Assembly: GCA_033239125.1 (NCBI GenBank) | Contig: BSWB01000006.1 | Coordinates: 35,332,001-35,396,000, forward strand | DNA from: Fagopyrum homotropicum | Taxonomy: Eukaryota > Streptophyta > Magnoliopsida > Caryophyllales > Polygonaceae | Direction: 5' to 3' | DNA length: 64,000 nucleotides | Part shown: in pieces, positions 59,308 through 64,000 of the stretch | Position numbering within the stretch: position 1 is the stretch's first letter | How the letters are laid out: the number at the start of each line of letters is the position of its first letter | Notes under the pieces: generated by a model | The model's database searches: none | The model's input: only the letters and a program-made list of their open reading frames with translations | What the model was told of the DNA's origin: nothing | Made by a program: the position numbers and the translations under genes

Positions 59308-60680
59308 AATATGACGTCATTAGTCACTTGAAGCGCATTCCTGCACGCTTGAGTGTTTATGATGCCCTACACATGTCAAATGAATTGAGGAAAGCCCTAA
59401 TTCAGGCTCTTATGGATCCCGATGATTATAAAGATCAAGTTGAAATTGTGGAGGTTAATGATGTTTCATTATCCCCGCCAACTCAATGTGCCTCATGCAT
59501 GGCTTGTATAACATTCTCGGATGAAGATCTTCAATTAGGGAATGAATATCATAATCGGCCATTATATGTTACGGGCACTATTGGGGATATAAAGGTCAAT
59601 CGAATCCTTTTGGATTGTGGATCCGCAGTAAATCTTCTTCCATTAAGGATACTAAGGACAATGGGGTTGACGACCGCACATTTATCTCCTACTTTGCTAA
59701 CCATTCAAGGTTTCAATCAAGTGGTACAAAAAGCCATGGGTACCATTGCATTACAAATTGTTCTCGACAATCTTTATAAAGATGCTTTGTTCCATGTCAT
59801 AGATGCAGATACCTCTTATAATGCCTCACTTGGTCGACCATGGCTTCATGCTAGTAAATCCATTGTTTCTACTCTTCATCAATGTTTGAAATACACTGAT
59901 GATAATGGAAATGAAAGCATTATTCGAGGTGACCCAAACCCTTTTCACGGAGAAAGTGTTAATTATGCCGATGCCAAGTTTTATAAGGCGGTTAGTTTCA
60001 AATCAAACATGCCCATGAAGGTTGTCAATGGTAAAAATACTAATAATATTCACCAAGCACCAAAAGTTTCTCTGAACGGGAAGAATGAGAAAGGTGATCC
60101 ATGTTCTAAGGTGTTGTTTAAGTACACACCAAAAGATAGACGGAAAGCCGGGCAAAAACCCTTGAACTCGGTAGAGAAGGTTATGAACTCTCTCATGACA
60201 AGTTACACCTTTCCTCTACGGAAAATTGACCAGTCTATTCCAAAAATGACTTTGGTCATTAAAAGATCCTTCGGGGTTAAAACAAGTGATAACAGAAGGG
60301 TAGTGTCAAGAGTTGAAGCCAATAATCCTCCTTCCAAATCACTTTCAAAGAAGTTGAACCAGAAGTTCAAGGTTAAAGTGAAAAATTCAAATTTCTTATC
60401 AAAAAACAAAGCTCCATATATCCCCTACAATGAGGATGATATTGAAAAGTTGAAGGTTTCTCACGAAGGGGGTATATTGACAGCGAATTTTGAAGAGCCT
60501 ATGACATTGACTCCGGAGGAGCAAAGCTTGTTTCTCGAAGATAAAGCATCAACATCTCGGATTTCAGTTTTTGATAGACTTGAAACCGGTTCAACAAGTG
60601 GAACAACAAGAGTTTCTGTATTTCAAAGGCTTGAATATGTTGATGAGCCTAAAAACAAAGCAAAACAAGTCAAAAAATGA
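59264..60680 (+). pseudogene. Tat-like aspartic protease region, no pol follows
   Basis: The frame continues the gag product after a shift near 59263 (HLKRIPARLSVYDALHMSN, then ELRKALIQALMDPDDY). Protease core: YVTGTIGDIKVNRILLDCGS with active site D-C-G-S, AVNLLPLRILRTMGL, then the flap region and LGRPWLHASKSIVSTLHQ. A long Lys/Ser-rich tail ends at TGA 60680. No reverse transcriptase, RNase H or integrase follows before the 3' LTR at 61823, so the element is gag-protease only and must use pol from elsewhere. Confidence 0.87.
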
Positions 60681-61822
60681 AACGAAGAAAAAGAAAAAAA
60701 AAAGGCCATTTTACACAAATGATAGTGAAATAACTTGAAAAACCCTTCATAGAAGGTGGGTTCGAGCTATTTGGGTGATGTGTATAGAAAAAATGGTTAA
60801 AAAAATCAGTTCCCAAACGAACTACGGAAGGCTTGATCCCTCAAAAAAGGGGTACGTAGGCAGTCTAGCTATTCAAATGTTAGGTGCAGCCACCCAAAAA
60901 AAAAAGTTCCCAAAAGAACTACGGAAGGCTTGATCCCTCAGAAAGGGGGTACGTAGGCAGTCTAGTAAGTCAAAACGCTAGGTGCCGCCACAAAAACACA
61001 AAAACAAAACAAAAAATCATTAGTTCCCAAAAGAGCTACGAAAGGCTTGATCCCTCACAAAAGGGGTACGTAGGCAGTCTAGCAAGTCAAAATGCTAGGT
61101 GCAGCCACAAAAACCAACAAAATATTTTCTTTTCTTTGTTAAAAAGAAAATAAGAGTAAGCAAAATACATCTACGAAAGATGATAAGTTGAAGGCTTCTA
61201 TGCCTAAAATTGCTCTACTTTGAACACCGTTCTCAAGTTTGATGGTTAATTCAAATTTCTTCAAAACAAAATTTCCTTTCAAAGGAATAAATTTTTAAAT
61301 TTTTCGAAATATTTGATCAAATTCACAATTGCTTCGCAATGTGAATTTTCTCATACCCTCAAACAAATAAATGATATTCTTCCAAAATCCTTTATTTTTA
61401 TCTCAAAGAAAGAGAGATAAGTTATGTTGACTAACGTCATCAAACTACTTGATCAATGAAGCCCCCAAATTATAAAAGAGATACCTACAAAATCTCTAAA
61501 CCAATGGCACAAAGCTCTCAAACTAAACACTTGTCCGCCACAAAAAGGCCTCAAGCCAAATATAAAATATCAAATACAAATTCCAAAGAAAAAATATTCT
61601 ATAAAGTTCAAAGTTTAGATACCCATATATCATATTCTTGACCAAGTGACTATGGGTAAATTTCATATCCAAACAAATTTTCAACGGAACTATACAATAT
61701 GTTCCTCTTTCATGCATGCATAAATGAAATCAAATGGTTTCAAATGCGAAGCATCTTACAAAAAAAAATCTCGAACTTTAAACATGTTTGATTTTTCACA
61801 TGCATAAAGTTCGGGGAGCAAC
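60681..61822 (+). other. 3' UTR of the Tat-like element with hairpin array and polypurine tract
   Basis: Three hairpin modules (60819-60860, 60916-60957, 61033-61074), each inside a 95-118-bp unit beginning AGTTCCCAAA and followed by GCAGTCTAG and a TAGGTGC(A/C)GCCAC phrase. A CCCTTC-ATA-GAAGG hairpin lies at about 60743-60756. The purine-rich AAGTTCGGGGAGCAAC (61807-61822) is the likely polypurine tract. No gene is seen. Confidence 0.75.
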
Positions 61823-64000
61823 TGTTTGGGGGTAAAATTTTATGAATTCATATAATTCATCATCGTTTTATAAAATATCCAGAAATTAGTTAAATTTTAC
61901 ACATGTGATTAATTTCTTAAAATTTAGCATAAAGCTAATTTGAAATTGGGTTTGTAAAAATGTAAAATCTAATAAATATTAGATAAGCTCAAGAATATTT
62001 GGCCTTCTACCCATAACATATTTAGTACAAATGCTAATTATTTATATAAATTAGCTAAAATACTAAATTTAATTTTTTTTAAAAATTAAGAAAAGAAAAG
62101 GTGGTGAAGAACACGTTCAGTTCACAAATATAAGAAAACAATAGTTTTCTTTAAAAATAAAAAAAATACTAAATGGGTTTAGTGGGAAGTTAATAAAACT
62201 TATTTTAACTTCCTATAACCTCTCTTCTTTGTTATATATAAAAACAAAACAAAAGAAAAAAAAAAAGGGGCTAAAAAAAAGAGAGAATTTTTCTCTGTCT
62301 TCTTCTTCTTCCCAACATTTACAGAAGAACGAAGAACAAAGATAAGAGATGAAGATAATGGAGCCACCCACACAAAGAGATCAATTCAACAAAGAGTGAT
62401 CTTATTCAGCAAGTGATATCATCACTTTCTTGTTTTTGACTCTCCTAAGTTGATTTGCTTTCAAAATATACATATGCTCATAAGCGCATACATTTCAAAT
62501 GTTGCTTTTCACTAAACTCAACTCAATCAAGCGCGGTTACCCATGTCGATCGAAAGTGATGATCTTCTTCGTGTTGAAACCGTAGTTGGATGAAACCGAT
62601 GAGTTTCTCCGCTACACAAGATATTGTAGTTGGATGAAACCGATGGGCTTCTCCGCTACACAAGATACCGTAGTTGGTCGAATCGATCGATTCTACCACT
62701 ACAAAATCGATTTGATCAGAACCAATAACTTTTGTTATTCATAAAGATGAATATAAAAGTTGAAATTTAGGTTCTACTACGGGAATCGACAAGCAAGCTT
62801 CTGATTTGGACATTTCTATTGTGCTATTTAATGTCAACAACGCTTCAAAAAACAACAAACAAACAACACAAATGAAATACACAGATTTGTTCACAGAATA
62901 GAAGTTGAATATCTTCTATATACATGGCCGCAGGAAAGATGGGTGAAGAATGAAGATGAAGTTTTAAGAAGGATTTAATAAAAAAAAAAGATTAAATACC
63001 TTAATCATTTTCAAATCAAATTGACCTCATGTTTGTGACGTATGCCTCCCATGATTGAGAACAAAATCAATAAGTTTTCATATTTGAGAATTCTACAAAG
63101 TAGAAAAATCAATAAGCTTTCATATTTGAGAATTCTACAAAGTAGAAAGAAGCGATATCTCAACTTTATAGTTGTAACAAAAAAAATCATTTAAAACTCT
63201 TGGGAGGATTCAACTCCTTTTTAATAGGAATTAATTAGTCCATTTAATTAGTGATTAATTAATATCCATTTATTATTAAGGAGGGATAGTTCGATTACCT
63301 TAAACATCTTGGAATATTTTGAGATCAATGTTTTAAAATGTATCTCAATCAAATTTAGGTTCTAATAAATCCAGATGGTTTGATTTTAAGAAAATAAACT
63401 AAAGGGTTTTAAGTGAAACTTGTAGAACTACGTTATGACTTGATACTCGTTCTGAGTTACGTAGGAAATCCGATATTAAATTAAATTGGATTCAGTCGAC
63501 CCGTCCGAGTAAAATAAATTTTGAATTAAATCTTGGACGTAAAATCAAAAGATACCAAGTATTCTAAACTCGATATAAAGCATCCGCTCATCGAGTTTAA
63601 CCACAAATCAAAAATCAACACCATACATCTTTTATTTAGAACTACGTAAGGACTTGCGCCACTCAAATGGCTACGTAGGTAGCCCGATACTAAATTTAAA
63701 ATATTATCGGGTACAGTCGCAAATCAAATCCAAATTATCTTTCATTGCAGAACTACGTTATGACTTGATGCTCTTTCCGAGCTACGTAGGAAATCCGATA
63801 TTAAATTGGATTCAGTCGCCCCGTCCGAGTGAAGTAAATTTTGATATAAATCTCGGACATAAATCAAATATCTCTTTATAAAATAATTTTGTAGAACTAC
63901 GTAAAGACTTGACGCCATTTTAAAAGGCTACGTAGGTAACTCGATATTAAGTTTAAATTATATCGGGTACAGTCGCAATCAAATTCAAATATTATAAAAT
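61823..64000 (+). mobile_element. 3' LTR of Tat-like element, cut by window end
   Basis: Direct repeat of 53210-55475 or so, with few differences. The largest is a short deletion near 62744-62746 that removes about 30 bp present at 54135, and a second near 62886. Hairpin modules at 63425-63465, 63639-63679, 63750-63790 and 63894-63936. High similarity to the 5' LTR suggests recent insertion. Confidence 0.88.

Overview
The window is nuclear DNA of a flowering plant, most likely a eudicot. It holds a spliced NAC transcription-factor gene with plant-type introns, a nuclear tRNA-Val, and Athila-, Tekay- and Tat-like Ty3/gypsy retrotransposons, plus MITE, hAT, TRIM and LINE remnants. I cannot name the species. 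Only two host genes are well supported: the NAC gene (minus strand, 2521-3563) and tRNA-Val(UAC) (39388-39460). A possible host exon lies at 38156-38297.

Layout. 1-7236: AT-rich flank, NAC gene, degenerate repeats and a Tourist-like MITE. 7237-37837: a nested retrotransposon block. A minus-strand Tekay-like element (A; 3' LTR 7237-9145, decayed integrase to 10660) abuts a minus-strand Athila-like element (B; 3' LTR 10661-12449). B's 3' UTR was split by a plus-strand Athila-like element (C; LTRs 12829-14564 and 32663-34330, 5-bp target duplication CTAAT). Inside C are a Tekay-like LTR (F, 15049-17320), a second Athila-like element (G, 5' LTR 17321-18962 with gag and protease), and a young minus-strand Athila-like derivative (D, 21531-27368) that kept two LTRs and ORF3 but lost gag-pol. 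Reverse transcriptase, RNase H and integrase follow at about 27950-30928, then an ORF3 tail. B resumes after 34331 and is followed by a plus-strand fragment (E, about 35594-37837).

37838-45711: low-repeat DNA with an unrecognised exon-like piece, the tRNA, a hAT element, a 5'-truncated LINE and a TRIM. 45712-53209: one partial and one full Tekay-like LTR plus a heavily decayed polyprotein (H). 53210-64000: a Tat-like element with about 2.9-kb LTRs that encodes gag and protease only; its 3' LTR runs off the window.

All retroelement reading frames except the open RT/RNase H fragment of E carry stops or frameshifts, and E has lost a catalytic residue, so nothing here looks autonomous. The most interesting signals are non-coding: (1) a CG-NN-CG dyad palindrome whose arms differ between Athila subfamilies but keep their symmetry, repeated in LTRs and internal regions; (2) a roughly 41-nt two-stem hairpin module present about a dozen times in the Tat LTRs and 3' UTR, with compensatory stem changes; (3) hairpins tied to the polypurine tract, with a second tract-like copy about 1.2-1.3 kb upstream; (4) a duplicated primer-binding site.
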